64,000 nt of DNA from Quercus robur (Eukaryota > Streptophyta > Magnoliopsida > Fagales > Fagaceae): the NCBI RefSeq assembly GCF_932294415.1, contig NC_065539.1, positions 48,212,501 to 48,276,500 on the forward strand, read 5' to 3'. How positions within the stretch are numbered: the first letter of the stretch is position 1; every line of letters starts with the position of its first letter. A program made the translations under genes and the position numbers. A model generated the notes under the pieces. That model did not search any database. It was given only the letters and a program-made list of their open reading frames with translations, and had not been told where the DNA came from. Below are positions 23,221 to 33,080 of this stretch, piece by piece.

Positions 23221-24707
23221 TTTTTTTCCTTGCTTACTTGGGCGATTAGAAAGCTCTTCGAACTTACTATTACTTTAGATGTATGTAGTCCTTCTGTTTC
23301 CTACACACATCATAAATACATTTGGTAATTATAGGGAGTATTCTCGTAATCCTAGCTACTTAGAAGTATTGAATCATGTTCCTTGTGGATCTAAGATCTT
23401 GGTAACCTTTAACCAGCCTCTTGGAGTTTAGAAGTCTGGTGTTGTTGAAGGATCCTGGACCATTGCCAATGAATCCTCCATCTAGTATTACATTTCTGTT
23501 TCCTATATTTTTGACAAAAATGACAACTTGAAGAGTTGCAAGAGCTTTTATTTCATCTGTCTGATAGCTGGTCGCCTCCTTCAACTCATTACCTCATTCA
23601 TATCTCAAAGAGTAAAATACTATTTTGGTCCCTAAGTTTTATCAAAAGTTTGTCTGTCTCTAAATCTTTTTTCACCTTTAAAATTTGTAAAGAGTTTTTT
23701 AATAGTTTGAAGACAAAATAGAGATGAAAAAAATATTTTTTTTCAATAGTTTAGAGTTTTTATTTTTTATTTTATTTTTAAGTTTAAGGACAAAGAGAAT
23801 AACATTTTCAATAATTTAGAAACGAATAAAGAACTTTTTAAAGTTTAAGGATAAAAAATAAAAAAATAAACTTTCAGTAAAGTTTAGGACCAAAATAGTA
23901 TTTTACCCATGGTTGGAATAATTTAAAATATATATATATTATAATATATATGGGTACTAATTTTAGAAATTTTATTTTATAAAATTACATTTTTACCCTC
24001 TTAACAATATCATTAATTCTTTTAAGAGTATTATTATATTCACAAATTTTTCTACAACATTTTATACAAATTATTTAGGTAGCAAATTCTTATTAGTTTG
24101 CATTTGGGTACACCACTTACATTAACCACTCATCACATCAACAATTTGTAAAAAAGTTTGTAGTTCTAATATTTTCCTCATTTTAAAAACAATTAAAAAA
24201 AATTATAAATCTAAAATCTAAAACAAGATATACAAGTCCAAAAACAAAAATTACCAATAGTAAAACTAAAAAAATATTAAGTTTAGTAAACCAATTTTAC
24301 CCAAAACAAACAACCTGACCATTAAAAAATTTTAAACAAAATAATTTTTTTCTTACCCAACATTACACATCAAAGACACCAAAAAAAAAAACACATACCC
24401 CCTCAGCAGTTAAGCAGCAGAGTCAGAGGCCAAAGTTACTGCACACAACTAGTAGCAAAGCCTCCCCCTAACTCTAAGTTCTAGCTCCATCATGATTTTA
24501 CCCTATCTCAAACAACTTTATCTTAATTGATTTTGAACGTTAATGTCTTAGTAGTTGCCAATTTGCCGTTATCACCTACTTGTCATTCTTATTGACCCAT
24601 TGAAAAGAGGTATACTATGTATTGGCTGCGTGTATCCTCTCTCTTATAGCAGGTGGAGTCCCACACATCAGTGGGGCACATTTGTTGAAAGAGATAGTCT
24701 ATTTATA
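23221..24707 (+). repeat. Dispersed repeat, paralogous to 7.38-8.47 kb, interrupted
   Basis: Two blocks (23221-23908 and 24495-24707) align with the 7.4 kb repeat. The gap between them is an insertion at 23909-24494, and the 3' end is cut by the hAT-like element at 24716. Confidence 0.65.
23909..24494. mobile_element. hAT-like non-autonomous element, 586 bp
   Basis: An 8-bp duplication ATTTTACC flanks it (23901-23908 and 24495-24502). Tips CATGGTTGGA and, reverse-complemented, CATGATGGAG form a weak terminal repeat. The 7.4 kb paralogue preserves the empty site (ATTTTATCC at about 8239). The interior matches 17410-17857 in reverse. It also holds a palindromic-MITE-like segment at about 24030-24165. 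Confidence 0.75.
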
Positions 24708-24715
24708 ATTGAAAC

Positions 24716-25676
24716 CAAAGGTGGAGCCAAGGGGCCAAAGGGAGGGCCATGGCCCCCCTGACTTTTTGAATTTTCCATTAGAGGTAGGATAAATTCACAA
24801 TTCAAACAAAAAAAATATACTGACTGGCCCTCCTAAAATTTTAGAATTTGAACTTCTCAAAATTTAAAATTTAGTTCAATCACAAAAAGAAAAGAAAAAA
24901 ATAGACCTTACATTTTTTATAATTGATTCCTAAAACTTTTGAACCAGTCCATAACTAGTATAAATACAACATACCCAAAAAAAAAATGCAAAATACCAAG
25001 GCCCTAATAACCCAAAAAAATTTCTTCATTTACAAATCTCTAATAGTAATACCCAGTATAAAAGAAAAAATGAAAAAGAAAAGGAAAAGGAAAAGGAAAA
25101 GTAAAAACCCAAATGTCTCTTATGGTTGCTGTGCACACCAGCCACAATCGCGCCACCAGTAGCCACGTTGCCTCTATGCCTCGAGTAGCAGTAGCCACAA
25201 CCATAGGCCCACAGCCACAAACAACAGAACAAGGCCATTCACAAACATATGTCTCTCTATTTGCTTTGGATTTGTGCTACAGTGTGAGTGGCTTGTGGAT
25301 TTGTGTCGTGTGATATTTTAAGTTTAAATCTATTATATAGATTTGGATTTGTGCTGCTAGTGCTATGTGAGTTATAGACTTAATCGTGTTGATTTTTTTT
25401 TTTTAGGCTAAATTAATAGCGTGGAATTGTGGATATAAAAGTGATGCTTCTTGAAATATGTATAATTTATACTTAGACTATTTTGAAAATTAAGCTCAAA
25501 ATCAATTATAAAAAATTGCAATACCATAAAAGAATATATGAGACAGCTTTGTTAGGTCAAACTTAATTTATCAAATAATGTACTTTCTTTAGAATAAATT
25601 ATTTGTTTGTAGTTAATAATTTTGTCGTATTTAATTAGTTTGGTCCCCTTAGTAAAAATTTATAACTCCGCCACTA
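24716..25676. mobile_element. hAT-like non-autonomous element, about 961 bp
   Basis: It begins CAAAGGTGGAGCCAAGG and ends, reverse-complemented, TAGTGGCGGAGTTATAAATT, the degenerate GTGG(C)GGAGCC tips common in plant hATs. Flanks ATTGAAAC and ACCGAAAT match at 5 of 8 positions, and the 7.4 kb paralogue has GCCGAAAC there. No transposase is visible. The second, truncated copy ends at 21248. Confidence 0.6.
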
Positions 25677-27296
25677 ACCGAAATATGGTATAATTTTTCC
25701 TTGGAAAGAGTCTTCCATATACTCCATACCATGTTCAAAGTTCTAAAATGGCTTCTCTTTGCTCATATTTTCCACTCAGCAAAGAAAAAAAATATCAAGC
25801 TTCTTATCCTCATTAGTCCTTACGCTCCGTCGTCTACGAGTTTAGTGATAAGTAACGATGAGTTGATAGAATTGTGCTATCGTGGAAACTAATCTCCCAT
25901 GCCCTACGGATTCTATAACAACGAATTCCTAATCTAAGTTGTAGGCTTGTAGCTCACAATTTTAAAAAGTATGAAAATATATATTTATTTGAATAAAATA
26001 TTTAACTTCTTAGCGCTTTCTATGCCAACTTGTTCTTTTAAAAAAATTTCAAATTTTTTTTCTTTTTTACAGAACTCTTTTATTAGGTCTTTTTTTCATT
26101 TTTCTTTACTTCTCACATTTAAAAACTCTTTTATCAATTTGGTTATCAAACAATTGTAACAAATTTAAAACAATTTAACATTGTAGTTCAACGCTTTAAA
26201 TATTATAGCTCTTTTCAATTAAATCTATATAATTTAACTCTGTGGTAAAAAAGAATATTTAAAAAATCTCTATAATTTAATTCTACTTCCCTTGCCTTGA
26301 AATTTCTATTAAAACTTGACGAGTGCACAAAAGAGTTCTAATTTTTAATGCTAACGCATATTCTTTCAAAGTACCAAAAATCTGGACTATCAAAGTCATC
26401 TTCGTAACTTTCAATTTTCATGTTTCATGTTATTTCCTCCATGTTTTAAATTACTCGTTACACAAATTTCTCTTGCTTTGATACCAAAATTTGATGTGGG
26501 ACAAAATTAAAATGATGCACATTTAAACATCAAAATAAGACAAGAAAAACAAAGTAACATAATAATCAACACCTAAACTTGCTTGTATTCAGCACAAACA
26601 AAGATAACAAAATCTCGAAATCATCAATTAGGTTTATCCTCTAGCCAAAGACAGGAAATTCCATTCATTCTCCTTGTAAAACAGTAGGGCTAATCTCTAG
26701 CCAAATACAAGGAGAATAAATGGATTTTGCATATCTAGCTAGCTAGTACTTGGGCAGCGTTAAAATCCTCCTGGCTTGACTGAAGTGCATAGAAATAAGG
26801 GTTTTTTTTTTTTAATAAGAATTCATTCTATGAAAAAGAAAAATTACAGCAAATCGACACGATATAGAACAAGCAGAAAATCTGCAAAGCTCATACCTTA
26901 ATTAGACACTAGTACAGTTCAATAGTTCATGCATGCTACCCTATTTAATTAAGTATAACTAACAAAAACTAAATATAACAAACAAATTATTAAGACACTA
27001 CAGCATGTAACTCTACGTGTGATACAAGATTTTACTCAATGCATGAACTAAAAATTATGTACATGTACGGTAATATTTGTCATCATCAGACCGAGGTTAA
27101 GGTAACATCGGTCATATTCGGAGCTGGAGATTGAACTTGGACAACAACGTCACCGCCAGTACTAGTACTAGTAATGCTGCTTTCGCTGCCACTGCTGGAA
27201 TAATTACTGATCCCATACTTGTATAGTACAGCGATGAGAATCAGGAGGCTAATTATTGCTGCAGCGATTTTCACACCCAAAAGAAACTGTTCTTCC
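24819..27296. repeat. Segmental duplication, copy B
   Basis: Partner of 20391-22862 with only scattered substitutions and small indels. Copy B contains the complete hAT-like element and retains a few bases of family intron beyond exon 2, so it is the more complete version. Confidence 0.85.
27086..27296 (-). pseudogene. Exon 2 of small membrane-peptide copy 3, acceptor destroyed
   Basis: An open 211-bp exon 2 (LLGVKIAAAIISLLILIAV core). The family acceptor ...TTAACAG is here ...TTAACTG (27297-27299), so the AG is lost. The matching intron remainder and exon 1 lie at 43635-43812, separated by 16.3 kb of nested insertions. In-frame reading upstream runs into the A-tract. The copy is split and non-functional. 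Confidence 0.75.
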
Positions 27297-27324
27297 CAGT
27301 TAAAAAAAAAAAAAAAAAAGTAAA

Positions 27325-27428
27325 AACCATCGCTTACCATTGGTGCGATGGTCACTCTATAAGTATAAGTACTTATGAGGTGTAGAAGTTAAGGGCTCAA
27401 GTTCAAATATTCAAGAGAAAGTTTTATA
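27325..27428 (+). mobile_element. SINE, 5' part
   Basis: tRNA-like promoter boxes are visible: TGGTGCGATGG (A-box-like, about 27341) and AGTTCAAATA (B-box-like, about 27400). The element is interrupted after GTTTTATA by the LINE, and its 3' part is at 43574-43634. The flanking duplication is AAAAAAGTAAA (27314-27324 and 43635-43645). Total length would be about 165 bp. Confidence 0.7.
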
Positions 27429-27860
27429 GAGAGCATTCAGCTTGGTTTGAATATAACTGAACCCTACGGACCTCCCATATACTTTGATGATGAGTGAGCT
27501 AGCCCAAACCGCTCTAATGCGATGCTTCACATCCTTGGAAAGCTTGACTGCTGCAAACCCTTCCCTTATCTCTTCCAACTCCTCATCTGACTCTATATCG
27601 GCTTCCATATATTCCTCAAAAGCAAATGCTTGGTTATATGCCCCTGGTATTTCCCCCAAGAGCTTGTCTCTGAAAGACGATTTCTCACCGTGGTTAGGAC
27701 TGCTAAAACGACCTTGTGACTAGGAGCTACTTTCATGGCTGGCCGAGAAAACCGGCGTGACGTACATCTTTTACTTTTTTATTACTGTGTTCTAGCTCGA
27801 CTTCCTCTTCACTAGAGAGAGCACGACTCTTAGAACGGAACATACTCACTCACTCACTCC
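27429..27860 (-). mobile_element. Inverted 5' segment of LINE 1
   Basis: On the minus strand this carries the LINE leader and the N-terminal part of ORF1 (EEIREGFAAVKLSKDVKHRIRA-like residues, then a VYGRSVGF...KLNALYK stretch of the DUF4283 domain). The rest of the same domain (KEDHDKVLRNGPWFIGEHF) continues on the plus strand from about 27861. This is the geometry of a twin-primed L1 insertion with 5' inversion. Confidence 0.75.
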
Positions 27861-29151
27861 CGTCTTTGTGGTGTTTTTCCTAAGACGGTTTAGCTGCAAG
27901 GAAGATCATGATAAGGTCCTCAGGAATGGCCCATGGTTCATAGGGGAGCATTTCCTTTCGATTCGTCCATGGGAGCCAAATTTTAAGCCTTCAACTACGA
28001 ATGTGTCATCCATTGCAGTATGGGTTAGGCTTAATGAACTACCCATCGAGTATTATGAAGTGGAGGTATTAAAGCAGATCGGGAACTCAGTAGGCAAGGT
28101 TCTTCGGATCGATACACACACAGCTGCTGAGGCAAGAGGCCGCTTCGCCAGGTTATGCATTCAGGAGGACTTAGACAAGCCATTGGTGATGAACATCTTT
28201 ATCGGAGGCATCCATCAACCTATTAACTATGAAGGGATTCATAGACTCTACTTTTCATGTGGCCGGATTGGCCATCGGAGGGAGGCTTGTCCTTACACGC
28301 TTCGGAGTACACCCAAGGCAGATATGGTTAACGGTGATAGTGTGGATGTCCGGGTCAGCAACTCACATGATGGGTGTGATTTGGTGGACCCCAAGCAAGG
28401 TGGGGCCCCTTGGTCTCCTGAGCAAGAGGACGCTTATGGGCCGTGGGTAGTGGTCACCAAAAAATGACAAGGAAATAGAGGTGTAAGGAACACGCCAGAA
28501 GGTAGTGGGACTGGCTACCTCAAAGTGAGTGGTGGGACCGCTTATTTGAAGGTGGGGCCCAAAAACTTTAACATGGAATTAGATAAAAGGAAGGCTGATG
28601 AGGCTTTCCCAACAAGTCGAGCTCAAGCGCCAAAGGTCACAGTGTCTAAGGTGAATGGATTGAAGGATATGGGCCTCTCAAAGGGAGCTACTGTGCCCAC
28701 GGATGTAGAACAAATGGGCCATTTTAATAAAGGAGTAGCCATTACACAGGCCCAGCGTGCCTCAATAAAAGGAAAAAAAGATTTTGCCCATAATAGGGCA
28801 CATATACCTTCAGTAAGAGTAGCCATAAGTTCCATGAACCTTCCAGAGCAAAATTCTTTCGCCTCCACCTCAAAGTTCAGCTATGGAACCAGCTCACGAG
28901 ATGATTCAATTTTTTTGTTCACAGCCACGGCAAGTGTTGATCCTCAATCTTTGGGATCTCATATGTCCAACCAAGAAGAAGCACCTGCCAGTGACCATTC
29001 CACCCTGGGAAAAGAGTCAAAACCCATGGAAGGAAGTTCCTTTCAAGGGGCTGTCGCCGGAGGAGTAAATACTAGCCGTTTAAAGGAACCGGGTGGAGAG
29101 TTTACTGGAGAGGAAGTTGTTGGGGTTCGAACCAATAGCCACATGCACTAG
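27861..29151 (+). pseudogene. LINE 1 ORF1 (DUF4283 / zinc-knuckle), forward part
   Basis: Nucleic-acid-binding ORF1 of a plant L1-type LINE. The DUF4283 second half (GPWFIGEHFLSIRPWEPNF) is followed by a CCHC-like knuckle (YFSCGRIGHRREACPY) near residues matching nt 28249-28296, then a Ser/Thr-rich linker. An in-frame TGA at 28465-28467 interrupts it; the same frame stays open to TAG at 29149-29151. The N terminus lies in the inverted segment to the left, so no complete frame exists. Its role would be RNA packaging for the ORF2 enzyme. Confidence 0.75.
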
Positions 29152-29339
29152 AGTCCACAAACAAGTGTTTCAAACCATGGTGAAGTTTATCAACCACTGT
29201 CAATTCACCAAGTTGGAGATGTGGATTCTTAGGTTTTGCTTAACTCTAATCTCGAGGAAAGGTCAATTGTGGGAATTGTTGAGGTGGATGGGATGGAGCT
29301 TGAAGGAGGAGGCAATTTCTTACCCTCCTGTTGATGCTT

Positions 29340-32039
29340 GTTCTTTCCTCATTTTTATCCATGTGATGAAGATAATTATTTGGAATAATAGGGGCACTCT
29401 GAAGCCCAATTTTCAGAATCATGTGAGGGAGATGGTGCATGTTCACGATCTAGCTGTGTTTGTGGTTATAGAAACTCGTCTCGGATGGGAGAGAACGAAG
29501 AATATTACGGATCTTTTGCCGTTTGATGGAGCGATTCATGTGGATACGGTTGGATATTCTAGGGGTTTATGGTTGATGTGGAATGCAGATTAGGTGGAGG
29601 TTACCCCTTTGGCCAAAACTGAACAAGAAATTCATGTTACTGTTAAGGTACTAGCTTCTAACTTATCCTAGTTATTTTCAGCAATGCTAGTCCTTGATTT
29701 GCTGAGAGAACAATCTTATGGAATAACTTGATGCAAATTGCAGAGTTGCATAGCATGCCCTGGGTTATTGCAGGAGATTTTAACGAGCCTCTCAATAGTG
29801 CGGACAAGTTGGGTGGTAGAGAGGTGAGCATCAGTAGGTCACTCCTTCTGAAAGAGTGCCTAGACAAATGTAATATGGTGGATTTGGGGTTTTCGGGTTC
29901 TAGATTCACGTGGACTAACAAGAGAGATGCTCATGTACTCATACAAGAAAGAATTGATAGATTCTTTGTCAACATAGATTGGTGTACCATGTATCCTGAA
30001 GCCAGAGTGACTCACCTGACTAGATGCCACTCCGACCATAGTCCAATTTTACTTGAAACAAATCCTACTAGCTGGGCAAGGCAGAATAGGCTCTTCAGGT
30101 TTCAAAGCTTCTGGCTATCAGACTCTTCTTTTCCCCAAGTAGTCCAGAAAGCGTGGGCAGGGGCCCCTAGCCTTCAGGGAGCCATCAATAAGTTCTCTCA
30201 TGCTGCCTCAAAATGGAATAAGGGGCACTTTGGAAACATCTTTGAGAAGAAGAAAAGAATTATGGCGAGATTAGGAGGGATTCAGAGAGATTTAGCTGTT
30301 TGTCCTTCGGTTTCTCTGGTGGAGTTGGAGAGGAAGCTTCAGGCAGATTTATGTTGCATTTTTTACCAAGAGGAAGAATTATGGGCGCTTAAATCCAGAG
30401 TCAACTGGATGTTGCTGCGAGATAGAAATACTTCCTTCTACCATATTTCAATGTTGGTAAGAAGGAAGAGAAACTCCATTACGGCTATTATGTCCAATAC
30501 CGGGGAGTGGGTGCATGATGAAGTGGCAGTGAAAGAGGTTATTTGAAATGGTTTTTCTGACCTATATACCACATCCCATAGCTGCACTGCCCTTATGGTC
30601 CCGGCTTGCTTTGCCTGGCAAGCCCGGTTATCCAACGAAAAGCGGGATAGTATTGATAGAGGTGTCTCTGATGACTAGATAAAGGCGGGTTTTTAGTCTC
30701 TTAAAGCCTTTAAAGCTCCAGGCCCCTATGGCCTCCACGCAGGTTTTTTTCAATGCTTCTGGCTTATAGTAGGCAACTTAGTGATAGAAGAAGTCAAGAA
30801 TATTTTTGCTGCTAAGGAAGTCCCTGAGGAGTTAAATAGGACTTCCATCACTCTTATCCCTAAAATTCCTGGTCTGGAAACTCTTAGTAATTACCGCCCA
30901 ATTAGCTTGTGTAACACAGTGTACAAGAATGTTTCTAAAATCTTGGTTGCCCACCTTAGACCTCTCCTTGGTAATCTCATATCTCCCTACCAATTTGCTT
31001 TTGTGCCTGGAAGAAGAGGAACGGATAATGCCATCATTATTCAAGAACTTGTTCACACAATCAGTAAGAAAAAGGAAAGGACTGGATTTATGGCGATTAA
31101 AATTGACCTGGAAAAAGCATATGATAAGCTTGAGTGGAGCTTTATTAGAGAAATGTTAATCAGAGTCAATCTTCCTCAAAATCTTATAAAGTTGATGATG
31201 AGTTGTGTGTCGACGGTTTCCACCTCCATTATGGTGAATGGGGGGAGCTTTAGATCAAATTTTGCCTTCGAGGGGCCTTAGACAAGGTGATCCTCTTTCC
31301 CTATACATATTCATCCTTTGTATGGACTTCCTAGGCCAGCTCATTGAAGAAAAATGTAGCACTAAGAGTTGGAAGCCGGTTAAGGCATCAAGAGTGGCAT
31401 GGATTTCTCCCATCTTTTCTTTGCGGATGACTTGGTTCTTTTTGCCAAAACTGATCAGGAGAATTGTGTTGTAATAAGGGAGGTGTTAGATATGTTTTGT
31501 AGTAGATCGGGTCTATCAGCCAGTGGTGCCAAATCTAAGGTCTATTTCTCCTTGACTGTTAACAGGGATAGGAGGGAAGAGTTATGTGATATTTTGGGGT
31601 TCCAATCCATGCCCAATCTAGGGAAATACCTCGGTACTCCCCTCAAGCATCCAGGGTCCTCTTCACAGGACTTCAATTTTGTTCTTGAGCAAGTTAAATA
31701 GAAGTTGGCTGGTTGGAAGGCGAATCGTTGTCCTTGGCGGGTAAATCAATCCTTAAGCATGTGTCATCTACCATTCCGAATTATGTTATGCAAAGTGCTC
31801 ATCTCCCTAACAAGATCATAGAAGGCATTGATCGAGTTAATAGGAATTTCTTATGGGGCTTAACGGACTTGGTGAAAAAAATGCATTGGGTGGGTTGGAG
31901 TAAAGTCATAAAACCGAAGGAAGAGGGGGGATTGGGTATTCAATCTGCCAAGGGAAGGAATTTGGCCCTTTTAGCTAAGTTAAATTGGAGATTCCAAACA
32001 GAAGGGGAGTCTTTATGGGTAAAAGTGCTGAAAGGTAAA
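29340..32039 (+). pseudogene. LINE 1 ORF2, endonuclease and reverse transcriptase part
   Basis: Endonuclease blocks are visible in order: IWNNRG, IETRLG (about 29366-29490), GDFNEPL (29773) and SDHSPI (30033). RT blocks follow: NYRPISLCN (30888), IDLEKAYDKLEW (31102), RGLRQGDPLS (31274) and FADDLVLFAK (31420), then the GKYLGTPL region. Several frames are used, with stops at 29591, 30544 and 31279, so the copy is dead. The frame is cut at KVLKGK by the gypsy element and resumes at 42079. Confidence 0.85.
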
Positions 32040-32726
32040 TGATGATTCCTTGGTTATCAGTGGGTTGATAAGACTTGAACGTTGATCTTCGGGCTATCTC
32101 CTGTAATACCAAAGACACAGAATCAGAGGGGACCGGTGTCGACCGGCCAAAAATCCTCCGATGATCAAGTTAGTTATTTGGAACTCTCTGTAACGAAGAA
32201 GTGTTCTCTTAAAAGTAAGAAAGTGTCTGAATACCTTTTTCCTTCATCGAAGAAGCCTTATATAGTGTGTGGAACGGTTATCTATTTGGTAACCGTTCCC
32301 AGTGTCGAGGAGTCCGGAGAATTGGGAGTAACCGCTGTGGAAGTTACTTAGGTCGGACGGGCCGATGAACTCGTCCATCCATAATGAAGATGGACGAGAC
32401 CTTCATGAGTAGCTCGTCCACGTTTAGTCCATCCATAATGAGGATGGACGAGACCTCCAGGATGATCTCGTCCACTTTTAGTCCATCCATAATGAGGATG
32501 GACGAGACCTCCAGGATGATCTCGTCCACTTTTAATGAAAGACGGACGAGATCATCTTGGAAGGCTTGTCGTCCATAAATGACGAGTAGATCTTGAGGTA
32601 TTAAGCCCGTCCATATACGGACGAGGGTCGCTGGTACGGTTGCAATTCTCTCCGCCTATTGTTGCTTCTTTCGTTGGACGAGACATATGGACGAGTTATG
32701 GGTTTGGGGATTCTGTGACACCATCA
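32040..32726 (-). repeat. 3' LTR of the gypsy element
   Basis: 687 bp, with no difference from the other LTR noticed by eye. It contains three 54-bp tandem units starting GTCCATCCATAATGA (32373, 32427, 32481). Confidence 0.93.
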
Positions 32727-32740
32727 GTTGCCCCCTCGTC
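32727..32740 (-). other. Polypurine tract of the gypsy element
   Basis: On the minus strand this reads ACGAGGGGGCAAC immediately before the LTR start TGATGG, the expected plus-strand priming site. Confidence 0.7.
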
Positions 32741-32910
32741 CATGTGAGTCGTCCAAAAGGTTGAACGTTCTTGGGCACAATTGGTTAACAATTATTGTAC
32801 CACGTGTCCTTTTCTTATTAGAGACTGATTCTGTCGATTTATTTTTCCAAGATTGATGCCACGTGTTGCTTCTGTATTGGTTGGGTCGTTTCGATTACCC
32901 AGGTCAGCAT

Positions 32911-32920
32911 CCTATAAATA
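32911..32920 (+). promoter_or_regulatory. TATA box of the antisense gene in the gypsy element
   Basis: CCTATAAATA lies about 160 nt upstream of the antisense gene's ATG, on the plus strand, in the segment between LTR and gene. It suggests the antisense gene has its own promoter. Confidence 0.55.
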
Positions 32921-33080
32921 GTGGAATGCCTCCCTTGACCCTCCTCATTCCAGAAATTTTCTTCCTTGACATCCATCGTCTAGAGCCTCGTCTAAGAGTT
33001 CTCTGCGTCTAGAGTCTTCTTCCGTCTAGAGCCAGGTACTCTTCTTTTTCTCGTCTTTAGGTTTAAGTTTCTTCTTAGGG

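Noticed and set aside
23360..23584. 74-codon minus-strand frame also visible in part at 7.5 kb
   Set aside because: It lies inside a dispersed repeat, the 7.5 kb copy does not keep the frame, and I recognise no domain.
20596..25313. Paired frames of 66-70 codons on both strands at 20.6 and 25.0 kb
   Set aside because: They sit inside the duplicated hAT-like element. Both strands are open over the same GCCAC-rich stretch, which is compositional.
27484..27723. 79-codon plus-strand frame near the LINE start
   Set aside because: It is antisense to the inverted ORF1 N-terminus, whose minus-strand translation has clear DUF4283 similarity.
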